This document shows, piece by piece, positions 34,849 to 44,090 of a stretch of 64,000 nt of DNA. The translations under genes and the position numbers were made by a program. How positions within the stretch are numbered: the first letter of the stretch is position 1; every line of letters starts with the position of its first letter. Under the pieces are notes generated by a model. That model ran no database searches. It had not been told where the DNA came from and saw only the letters and a program-made list of their open reading frames with translations. Location of the stretch: assembly GCA_964445645.1 (NCBI GenBank), contig CAYULH010000008.1:1-64000 (forward strand), given 5' to 3'. This DNA is from Aureispira sp964445645. Its GTDB lineage: Bacteria; Bacteroidota; Bacteroidia; Chitinophagales; Saprospiraceae.

Positions 34849-34886
34849 AAACAAAAAAATAGAGGCACAATTGCTCATGCCTCTAT
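34849..34886 (-). terminator. Terminator at the pssA/S9 peptidase convergence
   Basis: ATAGAGGCA pairs with TGCCTCTAT; on the minus strand it is followed by TTTTTTTGTTTT. It serves the S9 peptidase gene best and may also stop pssA transcription. Confidence 0.65.
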
Positions 34887-34906
34887 CTCTTATACTGTAT
34901 TTTATG

Positions 34907-35041
34907 ACTGATGTTGAGGAAGGAATTTTTCCTTTCCTCTATTATAACGTCCTTTCAGGACTCTAATACAGCATCTAGCACAAGGGCTATAAACTAAATC
35001 AAGCACTGATATTGCCTCCAAATGGTTTGCGTAACATCAGT
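34907..35041. repeat. Small palindromic element with inverted ends
   Basis: ACTGATGTT at the left and AACATCAGT at the right bound a 135-bp segment with a central GTCCTTTCAGGAC palindrome and an AGGAAGGAA/TTCCTTTCCT stem. The central motif recalls the CCTGAAAGG motif of the two MITE-like elements. The right end touches the stop codon of the S9 peptidase gene. Confidence 0.4.
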
Positions 35042-35043
35042 TA

Positions 35044-36957
35044 TTATTTAAGCGTCTCCTCCAGCCATTTGAAGAATTCGTTTTGCCAAATCAGGGCATT
35101 TTGTGGTGATAATATCCAGTGATTTTCCTCGGGAAAGAACAATAGTTTGCTCTTGATGCCTTGCAATTGAGCCGCATTAAAAGCCTCTAAGCCTTGTCCA
35201 ATTGGCACTCTAAAATCCTTGCCACCTTGTATAATCATAATAGGAGTGTCCCATTTTTCGACTTGTTCTACAGGGTTAAATTCATTATAAGCACGTTGGG
35301 CAATTTTGTTGTATTTGTCCCAATAAGCCCCTTTCAAATCCCAATTTACAAAAAACAGCTCCTCAGTGGTGCCATACATAGATTGCCAGTTGAAAATACC
35401 ATCATGAGCAATGAATGTTTTGAAACGTTTTTGGTGGATGCCTGCCAAGTAGAAGCAAGAGTAACCGCCATAACTGGCACCTACACAGCCCAAACGCTCC
35501 TTATCCACATAATCTTCTTGCGCTAGAGCATCAATGGCAGCTAGGTAATCCTTCATATTCTGCCCCCCATAATCCCCACTAATTTGCTCATTCCATTCCA
35601 CCCCATAACCCGGCATTCCACGGCGATTGGGGGCCACCACAATATAGCCCTGTGCTGCCATCAACTGAAAATTCCAACGAAAAGAATAAAACTGGCTCAA
35701 GGCACCTTGTGGGCCTCCTTGGCAGTATAAGAGGGTGGGATATTTTTGGGTAGGATCAAAATTGGGTGGATAAATGACCCAAGTGACCATCTCTTTGCCA
35801 TCGGTAGTTTTGACCATACGTTTTTCGATTTTGCTCATATTGATATTGGCATAGATAGCGTCATTTTCATGGGTCAACTGCTTCATTTCACCAGTATTCA
35901 ATTCTAGGGTATACAATTCTGAAGCATGGTTCATATCACGGCGATAGACCACTAGTGTATTGCCACTTTGCCCCACAATGCCATTCACATCAAATTGCCC
36001 TTTGGTCAATTGTTTAGGAGCTGCCACCGCAGCTTTATAAGATTGGGGCACTGCCAATTCAAACAAGTGAATGGTGCCACCAACAGGCGCATTAAAATAG
36101 ATTTTATTGGCTTTTTCGCTCCAAATAAAGCCATTGACCGTGCCATCCCAATCTTTGGTTAGGTTGACATCGCCTTCTTGGAAACGAACAATAATATCAT
36201 TCTTATCTGATTCATAACCATCTCGTTTCATCTGTGTCCAAGCCAGCATTCCTGTAGAAGAAAAAGCAGGCGCCATGTCATAGCCCTTGTTGTATTCGGT
36301 TAGATTTTTGGTTTTTCCTGTTTCCAAATCGTATTCATAAATATCTGAATTGGTGCTTTTGGCGTAGGCTGTGCCGTGTAGTTTTTTGGATACATACAGC
36401 ACTTTTTTGCTATCGGGATGCCATAGATAATCCTCGTCACCCCCAAAAGGCATTTGCGGACAATCGTAAGGCTCGTTGTGCATCAAATCTACAGCAGGAA
36501 TTTTTCGTCCATCATTGGCTTCTACAAAAACATGGCTGTAAGCTCCATCTTCCCAAGTGTCCCAATGTCTGTAATTGAGGCTTTCATAAATTTTTACATT
36601 CGAGTTGTTGAGTTTTGGATATAAGTCTTGGCCCGTTACTTTTTCAATTTTAACCTCTTGGATTTTGATTTTATAGTTGCCGTCGGGCGAAATGTGCTTG
36701 TTGGCAACTAGTTTGGAGAAATCTTCAATTTCTTTCTTTTTTCCTCCTTTTAGTGGTTGTAAGTAGTATTTAGTGGTTTTCTTATTGGCATAAACATCGT
36801 ATTGACTAACTCGATAAACCACGGCTTTTTTATCCTTGGTTAGGCCAACCGATGAGACGCGATTCAATTCTAATAATTGTTGTGGACTTAGGTTTTTTTG
36901 TGCTATAGCCCCGACTGCTAAGGCGGTTAGTGCAAGGGTAAATAATAGTTGTTTCAT
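35044..36957 (-). CDS. S9 family (prolyl oligopeptidase-type) serine peptidase
   Basis: 637 residues. A signal peptide (MKQLLFTLALTALAVGAIAQ) sends it to the periplasm. The first two-thirds form a beta-propeller (YLWHPDSKKVLYVSKK and similar). The C-terminal alpha/beta-hydrolase domain holds the Ser in GASYGGYS (near 495), the Asp in IQGGKDFRVP and the His in ENHWIL. It should cleave short peptides, like dipeptidyl- or acylaminoacyl-peptidases; cleavage preference is not readable. Bacteroidota commonly use these to feed on protein. Monocistronic. Confidence 0.93.
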   Translation of the reverse strand: MKQLLFTLALTALAVGAIAQKNLSPQQLLELNRVSSVGLTKDKKAVVYRVSQYDVYANKKTTKYYLQPLKGGKKKEIEDFSKLVANKHISPDGNYKIKIQEVKIEKVTGQDLYPKLNNSNVKIYESLNYRHWDTWEDGAYSHVFVEANDGRKIPAVDLMHNEPYDCPQMPFGGDEDYLWHPDSKKVLYVSKKLHGTAYAKSTNSDIYEYDLETGKTKNLTEYNKGYDMAPAFSSTGMLAWTQMKRDGYESDKNDIIVRFQEGDVNLTKDWDGTVNGFIWSEKANKIYFNAPVGGTIHLFELAVPQSYKAAVAAPKQLTKGQFDVNGIVGQSGNTLVVYRRDMNHASELYTLELNTGEMKQLTHENDAIYANINMSKIEKRMVKTTDGKEMVTWVIYPPNFDPTQKYPTLLYCQGGPQGALSQFYSFRWNFQLMAAQGYIVVAPNRRGMPGYGVEWNEQISGDYGGQNMKDYLAAIDALAQEDYVDKERLGCVGASYGGYSCFYLAGIHQKRFKTFIAHDGIFNWQSMYGTTEELFFVNWDLKGAYWDKYNKIAQRAYNEFNPVEQVEKWDTPIMIIQGGKDFRVPIGQGLEAFNAAQLQGIKSKLLFFPEENHWILSPQNALIWQNEFFKWLEETLK

Positions 36958-37067
36958 TCGTGTAAACTAAGGATTAGTAAAAAAATAAAGCAAGGGGAGT
37001 ATACTGAAATTAAATCAATAAAGTTACAAAAGAAAAACTCGCCTTTAAGTGTGTGAATTAATCACAA

Positions 37068-38000
37068 TTATCCTACTACCAAAATCGCTTTTTCTTTGGC
37101 AATTCCAATGGTAACAATAGCTCCAGAATTGAACGCTATAAAATCATCCATAACACCATCACTAAAGATGACACCTTCCTTGGGCATACTAGATTCCAAT
37201 ACTAGGGGATGTTGTTGACTGATAAAGCCTGTGGTGAGCTTGATATTAGAAGAACGACTCAAGAAGGGTTCTCGAACTACAAAAACAAGTTTATCGGTTT
37301 CCCAAGGCAGATGTTGTTGTTGTATGGGCACACTATTACCAAACTGAGCCGCAATAGAATTAGCCATATTAATCAAAGAACTCAACCAACCTGTAGAGCC
37401 TGCCCCTGTAGAAACAATAATACCACTAGAGGATTGGTTTTCTGCTTTGCCTTGAAAATCAACTTTGTATCGGGCCGATTTGTGCGATTGGTGTCCAATA
37501 AAAAAATCATTGAAGGCCAGCAGGCGTTGCCCGTCGTTGAGCTTGGCTTCGGCCATAGTCACATGCTTGGCTTTGTAGTTGTTTTTCTTGACTCGTTCTA
37601 CTGCTTTTTCATAATTATTCAAGGTAAAAGGGAGCAAAATACCATCGTACAAAGAGGGGTCAGGATTGACCCCCAAGATGGGTTTGTTGTGTACGTATTT
37701 GGCAGTATTGGCTACTAGGCCATCATGCCCAATAACCACTACTACATCATCCTCCCCAAAGGAAAAATTGGGAAGAAAGTTTTGTTCTACCACTTGGGTA
37801 CGCATCATATTGCTAGATATTTTTTGCGCCTCTTCTACCGAACGCTCTATAGCAATATCCTCATTTTCCACTTCATCTATATTAATACCCTTGGTCTTCA
37901 TATAGAATTTGGCTTGTTTCTTTGTATTGAAGCGTTTTTTGAGTTGCTTCATCCTAGATTCGCCTTTTATAATAATTAGGTTGTCTTTTTGTAAACCCAT
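37068..38000 (-). CDS. NAD kinase-like protein with altered GGDG motif
   Basis: 310 residues. The C-terminal two-thirds resembles ATP-NAD kinases: NDFFIGHQSHKSARY for the NAD-binding NE/D region, and SSGIIVSTGAGSTGWLSS for the Gly-rich STGAGSTG loop. The phosphate-binding GGDG motif, essential in classical NAD kinases, is replaced by IGHDGLVANT. The N-terminal 75 residues are a charged extension. It may be a divergent kinase or a nucleotide-binding protein without NAD kinase activity. It starts 17 bp after the SPFH gene and shares its transcript. Confidence 0.78.
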   Translation of the reverse strand: MGLQKDNLIIIKGESRMKQLKKRFNTKKQAKFYMKTKGINIDEVENEDIAIERSVEEAQKISSNMMRTQVVEQNFLPNFSFGEDDVVVVIGHDGLVANTAKYVHNKPILGVNPDPSLYDGILLPFTLNNYEKAVERVKKNNYKAKHVTMAEAKLNDGQRLLAFNDFFIGHQSHKSARYKVDFQGKAENQSSSGIIVSTGAGSTGWLSSLINMANSIAAQFGNSVPIQQQHLPWETDKLVFVVREPFLSRSSNIKLTTGFISQQHPLVLESSMPKEGVIFSDGVMDDFIAFNSGAIVTIGIAKEKAILVVG

Positions 38001-38017
38001 GGGATTGTTTTTTTAGA

Positions 38018-39019
38018 TTAGGAAATCAAGTCACTGAGCAAGTCAGGACTGATATTGAGGTTTTGTATATTGCCCGAATTTTCGGCCAACTCTCTAAATG
38101 CTAAGGCCACATTGAGTTTGGGGTCGCTATTGCCATTGAGTGCCATAATGGTTTTCCAATCCATGCCTTTGTACAGATCCAACATTTTTTCCATGCGATA
38201 AGCTTCTGCATCCGCTGCTTTGCGTTTGTTTTCCGATTGCAGTTCAATGAGTTGCTGGCGATTTTGTTCAATAGCAATATCTGCATTGATTTTCATTTCG
38301 CGGAGTTCTCTATCATTTTCAGCCTTTTTGATTTGCGCCTCCATTTTCTTATCAGCAATTTGCTTTCTCTTTTCCTCTACGGCAATTTCTGTATTCAGCT
38401 CTGACTCTTTGATAGCACGTTCTTGCTCTACGGCAAAATTTCGACGTTTGTAGATGGCTTCATCTGATTCAATTTGCAAGGCTTCGCGTGTTTCGGCTTC
38501 TAGGGCACGAGCCATTTCGGGCGTAGGCTTGACAGAGAGTACAATAACACTGAGTGGCTGAATACCTAGTGATTGAATGGCTTCTGATTGTTGTAGTTGG
38601 TTGAGAATGGCTTTTTCTAGTATTTTGGAGCCTACCATGGCTTCTCGCAGTGTATTGTCGCCCAAAAAAACACTGGCTGCTGCTTGTGCTTCATTGACAA
38701 TACGCTGGGATAGTTTTTGGTAATCATCAGAGGCGCGTTTGCCCTGTGCATTTACCGTAAAATCGAGCAAATCGGCTAGGCGTTTGGGATCGGTAATTTG
38801 ATAGGTTATTTCTCCTTGTATGGTAATAGTTTGGAAATCCTTGGTAGAATCTTCAAAAATAAAAGGCGCATCGTCACTACCCATAGGAATAGCAACAATA
38901 GAAGTAGTGGGGCGATAATACCAGAAGGAGAGGCCTCGGCCTTCTTGTTTGATACCGCCATTTTTGTACTGCAAGACATAAGTCATTGCATCAAATTTGA
39001 TAAAGTTAAATCCGAACAT
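38018..39019 (-). CDS. SPFH/band 7 domain protein
   Basis: 333 residues. The N-terminal half is a band 7/SPFH domain (TIQGEITYQITDPKRLADLL); residues about 190-285 are a long charged coiled coil (EEKRKQIADKKMEAQIKKAE) typical of flotillin-like scaffold proteins. There is no N-terminal membrane helix, so membrane association would be peripheral. Such proteins organise membrane microdomains. It heads a two-gene unit with the NAD kinase-like protein. Confidence 0.88.
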   Translation of the reverse strand: MFGFNFIKFDAMTYVLQYKNGGIKQEGRGLSFWYYRPTTSIVAIPMGSDDAPFIFEDSTKDFQTITIQGEITYQITDPKRLADLLDFTVNAQGKRASDDYQKLSQRIVNEAQAAASVFLGDNTLREAMVGSKILEKAILNQLQQSEAIQSLGIQPLSVIVLSVKPTPEMARALEAETREALQIESDEAIYKRRNFAVEQERAIKESELNTEIAVEEKRKQIADKKMEAQIKKAENDRELREMKINADIAIEQNRQQLIELQSENKRKAADAEAYRMEKMLDLYKGMDWKTIMALNGNSDPKLNVALAFRELAENSGNIQNLNISPDLLSDLIS

Positions 39020-39157
39020 AGTGTGTTATTTTTGTGGTGTTATTGTAATAGGATTTGCACTTAGTTTGATTGTTAAACTAAGGGTAATTGGATTTAGTTC
39101 CCAAGTAAGATAAATAATCCAAATTAAAATAACGTATATCCAGAAGATTCAAAAGTG

Positions 39158-40165
39158 TTAAGCCATCCAATCGGCTTGGTTGAGCATATTTCCTATACTT
39201 TTGAGGTAGTCAAGACCTTCTAATTGTTGGAGCATAAAAGGAGGAATACTTTCTAGGCCATATAATGCTGCTAGAATACCTGTAGTAATAGAGGCTACAG
39301 AATCTACATCTCCCCCTAGATAGATGGATTTTTGAAGGGCATCCATTGTATTTATGCTATTTTTGAGCACATATAATACACATCCTGTGGTGTACTTAGA
39401 ATCAGAGGGAACGCCCTTGATGCCTGCCAAAAAGTAAGGGGCTTGGATTGGTTGAGGCCCACACAGTATTTCAAAATCTTTTTCTTGCAATTGGTCATAA
39501 GCTCCTAGTTGATCCACCGCATCTAAGTAAGTGGTATATTCTTCGTTTAAGGGAACTGTTTTTTTGCAGTAGTTGATGATAGAAGGAGAGGCACCATTTT
39601 GCTGAAGAAGATAGTAGGCCGCTCGGGCAATACATTGACTGCTGATGATGGCATTGATATTGGGGTGCGTGGCCTTGGCATTGATAGCAGCATAGGCATT
39701 GATAAGATGCTCGGGGAGCAGCCCCAATGGAACCGCTCGCATAGCAGGAGCATTACCAGGATTGGGCCTATGGCGTTGAAATGCTCTAATTTCGTCTATG
39801 GTTTTTTCGCCCGAATAATACCAAGCCATAGAACCGTGTCCATTTCGTCCGTACCCTTTTTCTTGTTTGCCCTTGTCATATTCTGCTTTCCAATGCTCAA
39901 TTAATAAGTCTTCGGTAAATGGTTGGTTGGAGAGCAGGGCTTTGATGAGTCCGATGGTCATTTCGGTATCATCGGTATAATCCCAATCTTGATAGTTTTG
40001 CGTAAAGAGACTTTTTTTGTCAAGGTCAACCTTAATTTGATCCCGCACACTTACCAACTGTGTAAAATCGACATGGCTGCGTATCCAGTCTCTGTCTTGA
40101 AATTCGACTCCCGCACCAAAAGCGTCGCCTAAGGCTGTTCCAATGACTAGGGCTTTAAACTGCAT
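39158..40165 (-). CDS. ADP-ribosylglycohydrolase family protein
   Basis: 335 residues with the DraG/ARH-type fold. Start motif IGTALGDAFGAGVEF, metal-site YTDDTEM (about 63-69) and second site YLGGDVDSVAS (near 285) supply the Asp/Thr ligands for two Mg2+ or Mn2+. These enzymes remove ADP-ribose from proteins or nucleic acids. No nitrogenase or ADP-ribosyltransferase gene is near. It lies upstream of the SPFH/NAD kinase-like pair on the same strand with a 138-bp gap. Confidence 0.9.
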   Translation of the reverse strand: MQFKALVIGTALGDAFGAGVEFQDRDWIRSHVDFTQLVSVRDQIKVDLDKKSLFTQNYQDWDYTDDTEMTIGLIKALLSNQPFTEDLLIEHWKAEYDKGKQEKGYGRNGHGSMAWYYSGEKTIDEIRAFQRHRPNPGNAPAMRAVPLGLLPEHLINAYAAINAKATHPNINAIISSQCIARAAYYLLQQNGASPSIINYCKKTVPLNEEYTTYLDAVDQLGAYDQLQEKDFEILCGPQPIQAPYFLAGIKGVPSDSKYTTGCVLYVLKNSINTMDALQKSIYLGGDVDSVASITTGILAALYGLESIPPFMLQQLEGLDYLKSIGNMLNQADWMA

Positions 40166-40183
40166 TTACAGAATGGTCTGTTA

Positions 40184-40597
40184 TCAATTATTAGGAAAAT
40201 AACGTTCAATTAGCTCTGTCAGGATTTCTATGGTTAGTGGTTTGACACAAACCCCGTCAATATATCCTAGTTGCTCCACCTTTAATTCGTCATCCTTATT
40301 CAGAGAAGTGGTGAGCATCAATACAACAACATCAGCTTGTTGGTTGCTCGGCAGCTTGCTGTGGTACTCGGCAAATTCCCAACCATCCATACCGGGCATA
40401 TTAATATCCAAAAGTATGAGATTGGGCTTTGGATATTGTTCATTTTCTTTTGATTGAAGAAAATCTAATGCCTTTTGGCCACCAGTTACCGCAATACAAT
40501 TTTGAGTGCATTTGGCTTTTTTGATTATTCTTGAATGAATAAAATTAATGCTATCAGAGTCATCAACTAAAAGAATAGTATTTAGTTTGTGTGTCAT
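40184..40597 (-). CDS. Single-domain response regulator
   Basis: 137 residues, only a CheY-like receiver domain: acidic pair Asp12-Asp13, phosphoacceptor Asp64 in LLDINMPGMDG, MLTTS for the switch Thr/Ser and the VKPLT Lys. No output domain, so it signals by protein contact. It is encoded directly after the histidine kinase with a 1-bp gap, so the kinase is its likely phosphodonor. Confidence 0.93.
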   Translation of the reverse strand: MTHKLNTILLVDDSDSINFIHSRIIKKAKCTQNCIAVTGGQKALDFLQSKENEQYPKPNLILLDINMPGMDGWEFAEYHSKLPSNQQADVVVLMLTTSLNKDDELKVEQLGYIDGVCVKPLTIEILTELIERYFPNN

Positions 40598-40598
40598 T

Positions 40599-41741
40599 TT
40601 AAAGGTTGATATTAAAATAAAAGGTACTTCCTTCGCCTAGTACTGACTGTACCCAAATATCGCCATTGTGCATAGCTGCTATTTTTTTGCAATGGGCTAG
40701 TCCAATTCCTGTGCCTTCAAACTCTGTTTTGGGGTTTAGTTGTTGAAAAATAGAAAAAATGCGTTCTTGGTTTCGTGTACTGATTCCAATTCCATTATCC
40801 TGTATAGAGAATGTCCATCCATTTTCTTTTTGAACACCAATAGATATTTCAGGCTTGTTACCGGGGCGTTGAAATTTAATAGCGTTTCCAATGAGATTTT
40901 GAAACAATAACCTCAATTCTGTTTCATAGCCTTCCAAAGTCGGCAAATCTTCTACTGTAATAGTTGCATTATTATCTTTAATTTTTGAATCCAGATCCTC
41001 TAGGGTTTGCTTGATTAGTTGATTGCAATCAACCTGGCCAAGTGTTTTGGTCGCCCCCAATCGGCTGTAATCCAATAATGATTTGACTAATTTCTTCATC
41101 CGATCAATAGAATCAGAAATGGTATTCAAAAACTCAACAGCTTCCTCTTCAAGTGTATCTTCATAATCTTCTAGCAAAATATCCACAAAACCTTTGACTG
41201 TATTCATAGGCTCTTGCAAATCATGAGAGGCAATATAAGAGAACTCTTCTAATTCTTTATTTTTTTTCTCCAGCAATTGATTGGCACCTTTCAGTTTGGC
41301 TGTTGCTTCCATAATAGAAGTAATATTGTTGTGTGCGCCAAGCATCCGAATCGGTTTTCCAGATGCATCTCGAATGGCTAACCCTCGGCATCTAATATAA
41401 ACGGTTGATCCATCCTTGTGTGTGTAACGAACCACTTGATCATAGGGATAGTTAGGATCAGCACAATGCTTATTAAACTCTTCCATAGCAACACCCAAAT
41501 CGTTTTGATTAATTATGTCTTGCCATGCCGAACTTTTGTGAGGCATTTTTGTCGGATCATATCCCAGTTCTGTCCAGAATTTTTCGCTCATCCATTCATC
41601 TTCAGGGCTTTCCAAGTCCCAATACCACAGGCCATCCAATGACCCAGTTTGGATAAAGCGAAAAATTGAACTATCTGTTTTTATTAAATCATACAGTTCT
41701 TTTTGTAAGTAATGCTCCATATTAATTGAGTTCGAAGTCAA
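40599..41741 (-). CDS. PAS-domain sensor histidine kinase
   Basis: 380 residues. A PAS/PAC sensor (about 25-145, WYWDLESPEDEWMSEKFW, DGSTVYIRCRGLAIRD), a short coiled coil, then the HisKA phospho-acceptor His173 in FSYIASHDLQEP, and the HATPase_c domain with N box FQNLIGNAIKFQ, G1 IQDNGIGIS and G2 FEGTGIGLAHCKKI. No membrane helix, so a cytosolic cue is sensed. The layout (PAS plus HisKA with SHDLQEP) matches phytochrome-like Bacteroidota kinases. The Met 7 codons in is an alternative start. Confidence 0.93.
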   Translation of the reverse strand: MTSNSINMEHYLQKELYDLIKTDSSIFRFIQTGSLDGLWYWDLESPEDEWMSEKFWTELGYDPTKMPHKSSAWQDIINQNDLGVAMEEFNKHCADPNYPYDQVVRYTHKDGSTVYIRCRGLAIRDASGKPIRMLGAHNNITSIMEATAKLKGANQLLEKKNKELEEFSYIASHDLQEPMNTVKGFVDILLEDYEDTLEEEAVEFLNTISDSIDRMKKLVKSLLDYSRLGATKTLGQVDCNQLIKQTLEDLDSKIKDNNATITVEDLPTLEGYETELRLLFQNLIGNAIKFQRPGNKPEISIGVQKENGWTFSIQDNGIGISTRNQERIFSIFQQLNPKTEFEGTGIGLAHCKKIAAMHNGDIWVQSVLGEGSTFYFNINL

Positions 41742-42501
41742 TTTCTAAATATTTGTATGTAATTTTGATTGTCAAGTTGTTATTTTAATACCAAGAATTT
41801 TTTACCTAATATCATCTTGATTCATACCGCTCGGATATATATTTAGCTTGATGTAAAGTTACCAGCGTTTTTTCTATTGTTTTGTAAATCAATGTCAAAT
41901 GGACGGTTTTTATTGTGCCAATGTTGTTGAACTTGTGCCTATTCAATCCACAAGTTCGGCTTTTCTTTTTTATAAAAAAAACATGTATCTGATTAATTTT
42001 TAGCTTGTAGTAATTTTATGTATTGTTGTGAGTATCTGATAGATACAACTGTACGCTGAAAAGTTAATTAATGATAGTTTGTTATTTTTAATAATGCTGA
42101 AATATACCATCATCTATTGATAATTCCAAATAGTCACATAAGACCATTTATTTATTGATTTTTTGGCTCAAGTACAAGTTATTTATGTCAGAAAAGTATT
42201 CCATTCTACTATTTAGTCCCAAATCTAAGAGAAGTAAATTAATTATTAACACAACACACCCATATATCCTACCAAATGGTTTAATTATTTTTTTGATTCT
42301 GTTTTATGAATCTTATAAGCTATAGAATACACAGCCCCTAACTTACAAGATTTTGGCTCTATAAATACCAACATCCTTGCTCCCCAAACTTCTACTCTCA
42401 TTCTCAATAGCAAGCAAGAGCTTCCTGCTGGGCTTTATTTTAACAAAAAAACTATCTTAGCAATCGAAGGGTTAAACCTGAGGGCAGATACCCCAACAAC
42501 C
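41742..42501. other. Long intergenic region without a convincing gene
   Basis: About 760 bp of AT-rich sequence. The last part (about 42330-42500) has an open frame with PQTSTLILNSKQELPAGLYF, slightly like a type IX sorting domain, but it lacks a start codon and its frame runs through the terminator that follows, so I do not call a gene. Confidence 0.5.
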
Positions 42502-42536
42502 AAAAAACCTCTCAAAACAACTTTGAGAGGTTTTTA
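42502..42536 (-). terminator. Terminator of the dinD-like gene
   Basis: AACCTCTCAAA pairs perfectly with TTTGAGAGGTT; flanked by A-run and T-run so it can stop transcription from both sides. Confidence 0.85.
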
Positions 42537-42566
42537 TGCCTGAATTATTGAACGGCAAGCACGAAC

Positions 42567-43418
42567 CTACTCCTCAGAATCTTTCAATTTTTTCTGTTCC
42601 TTTCTTTCAACCTTTTTTATACTTTCTGCTACAGGTAAATCCTCAGGCATGGTTCCACCTATATCTTTTATGGTTTCACGAACCTTCTTACCGACTTCAT
42701 AATGAGCTTTGTTAGCATTTGCTTTGCCTTTAATTTTTTCCCTCTTGAGTTTTTCTTCAGTTTGTGTAGCTCGGAATAAGTTCGCTGCTAATTCCGTACT
42801 ACCCATGTGGTCAAGAATTTGTTGACTTTTTTTGAGACCTTTAATCTGATGGATTTCCTTAGCTCCTAAGCCTCCGTACAAGCCTTTGTAACCATGATTT
42901 TGAAATACAGCATATTCCCAAGGCTTAATAACTCCTGCATCTTTTGCTGCTGCTGCCAATTGAGTATTGTGTTTTTTCATTTCATTACGCAAGAATAGCC
43001 TTTTTTTGTCTTCTGTTTCAAGACTGTTGTATTCATCAAGTTGTTGGAGTTCTTGTAATCGAGTTTGTACAGCAAAGTAGGTTTGGCCTAAGGCAACTAC
43101 TTCTTTTGAAGAATCAGCATTTTGTACAATCAAGTAACAGAAGTAGCGGGATAACTTAAAGCTAGACATTGCTCTTTGAGCACCACTTCCTATTGGAACC
43201 ATCTCGGTGAACTCAACGAGATGGTTAGAGAGTTCTTGTTGACTTTGTACACAAGCGGTGGCAGCTTTTTGGAGAACTTTAGTAAAATTTCTAAAATCTG
43301 AATAATCCAATACCTTGGACAATTCTCTTGCTTGCCAGTACTCTATACCATTCTCGTCAATGTGTTTTATTTGCTCAAAACGGCTTTCATTAACTTCATT
43401 AATTATCTCGTTATTCAT
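42567..43418 (-). CDS. dinD: DNA damage-inducible protein D-like
   Basis: 283 residues, close to the E. coli DinD length. It opens with an ANT/BRO-like domain: FEQIKHIDENGIEYWQAREL, LDYSDFRNFTKVLQKA, and SFKLSRYFCYLIVQNADSSK, then a helical centre with RDEMKKHN-type sequence (LRNEMKKHNTQLAAAAKDAG) and a charged C-terminus. In E. coli DinD is SOS-induced and inhibits RecA-mediated strand exchange; the same role here is inferred. Often carried by mobile or accessory regions. Confidence 0.88.
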   Translation of the reverse strand: MNNEIINEVNESRFEQIKHIDENGIEYWQARELSKVLDYSDFRNFTKVLQKAATACVQSQQELSNHLVEFTEMVPIGSGAQRAMSSFKLSRYFCYLIVQNADSSKEVVALGQTYFAVQTRLQELQQLDEYNSLETEDKKRLFLRNEMKKHNTQLAAAAKDAGVIKPWEYAVFQNHGYKGLYGGLGAKEIHQIKGLKKSQQILDHMGSTELAANLFRATQTEEKLKREKIKGKANANKAHYEVGKKVRETIKDIGGTMPEDLPVAESIKKVERKEQKKLKDSEE

Positions 43419-43626
43419 TTTTGCAGCTTGGATAAGTTAGTGGAATTTTATATTTATGTAAAATGTATTTAATTAGATTAATAGTAAATAGGCAAGTTGA
43501 AAGCGTTCTATTGTTACTACAATACAAAAATAAGCATATAATTACCTTATTTTTTATCAATTTTATGAAAAAATAATCTACTGATGGCTATTAGTGCTAC
43601 ACAAAATATTAAATAGTACCAACACC

Positions 43627-43661
43627 AAAAAAGCCCCCTCAAAACAATGTTGAGGGGGCTT
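43627..43661 (-). terminator. Terminator of tRNA-Arg(TCT)
   Basis: AAGCCCCCTCAA pairs perfectly with TTGAGGGGGCTT (12 bp), followed on the minus strand by TTTT. It lies about 25 bp after the tRNA. Confidence 0.85.
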
Positions 43662-43686
43662 CTGTAATTTGAAACCTAATGGTTTT

Positions 43687-43763
43687 TGGTGACTCGAGCA
43701 GGATTCGAACCTGCGACCGTCTGCTTAGAAGGCAGATGCTCTATCCAGCTGAGCTATCGAGCC
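43687..43763 (-). tRNA. tRNA-Arg (anticodon TCT)
   Basis: Cloverleaf on the minus strand: acceptor GGCTCGA/TCGAGTC, D arm with AGCTCAGCTGGATAGAG, anticodon stem TCTGC/GCAGA around CTTCTAA (anticodon TCT), T loop GGTTCGAATCC. An encoded CCA follows the discriminator A and is included. Reads AGA. Confidence 0.96.
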
Positions 43764-44090
43764 AACATGTAGTGTAGATGAAAATTAATTATCATCCAGA
43801 GCGAGGGCAAATTTATAACATTCTCACAAAAAACAAAAGAAGCCATCCATTTTTTCTCAAAAAGAAAAAGATAAATTTTATCTGTAGTTTTGTGAGGACT
43901 TAATTTACGTGTTTTATAACTATAAAAGAACCAAGATGGTTCCCTGATATTTACTTTTTTTAGAACAAATTAGCGTGCTCCTTGTAAAATTCTTATCTTG
44001 ATTTAAGATTGATAGATTAAAACACTTACCAAGATCCTAATTAGGTTTGGGGTTAGAAAAAAGAAAACAGGTGTTCAAAAAAGAAAAATT
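43764..44090. other. Intergenic region, nothing recognised
   Basis: 327 bp of AT-rich DNA between the divergent tRNA and GNAT genes. I see no gene, clear promoter consensus or repeat. Confidence 0.4.

Noticed and set aside
42330..42543. Open frame with SKQELPAGLYF resembling a type IX sorting domain
   Set aside because: No start codon, too little conserved sequence, and the frame crosses a strong terminator hairpin; chance similarity cannot be excluded.
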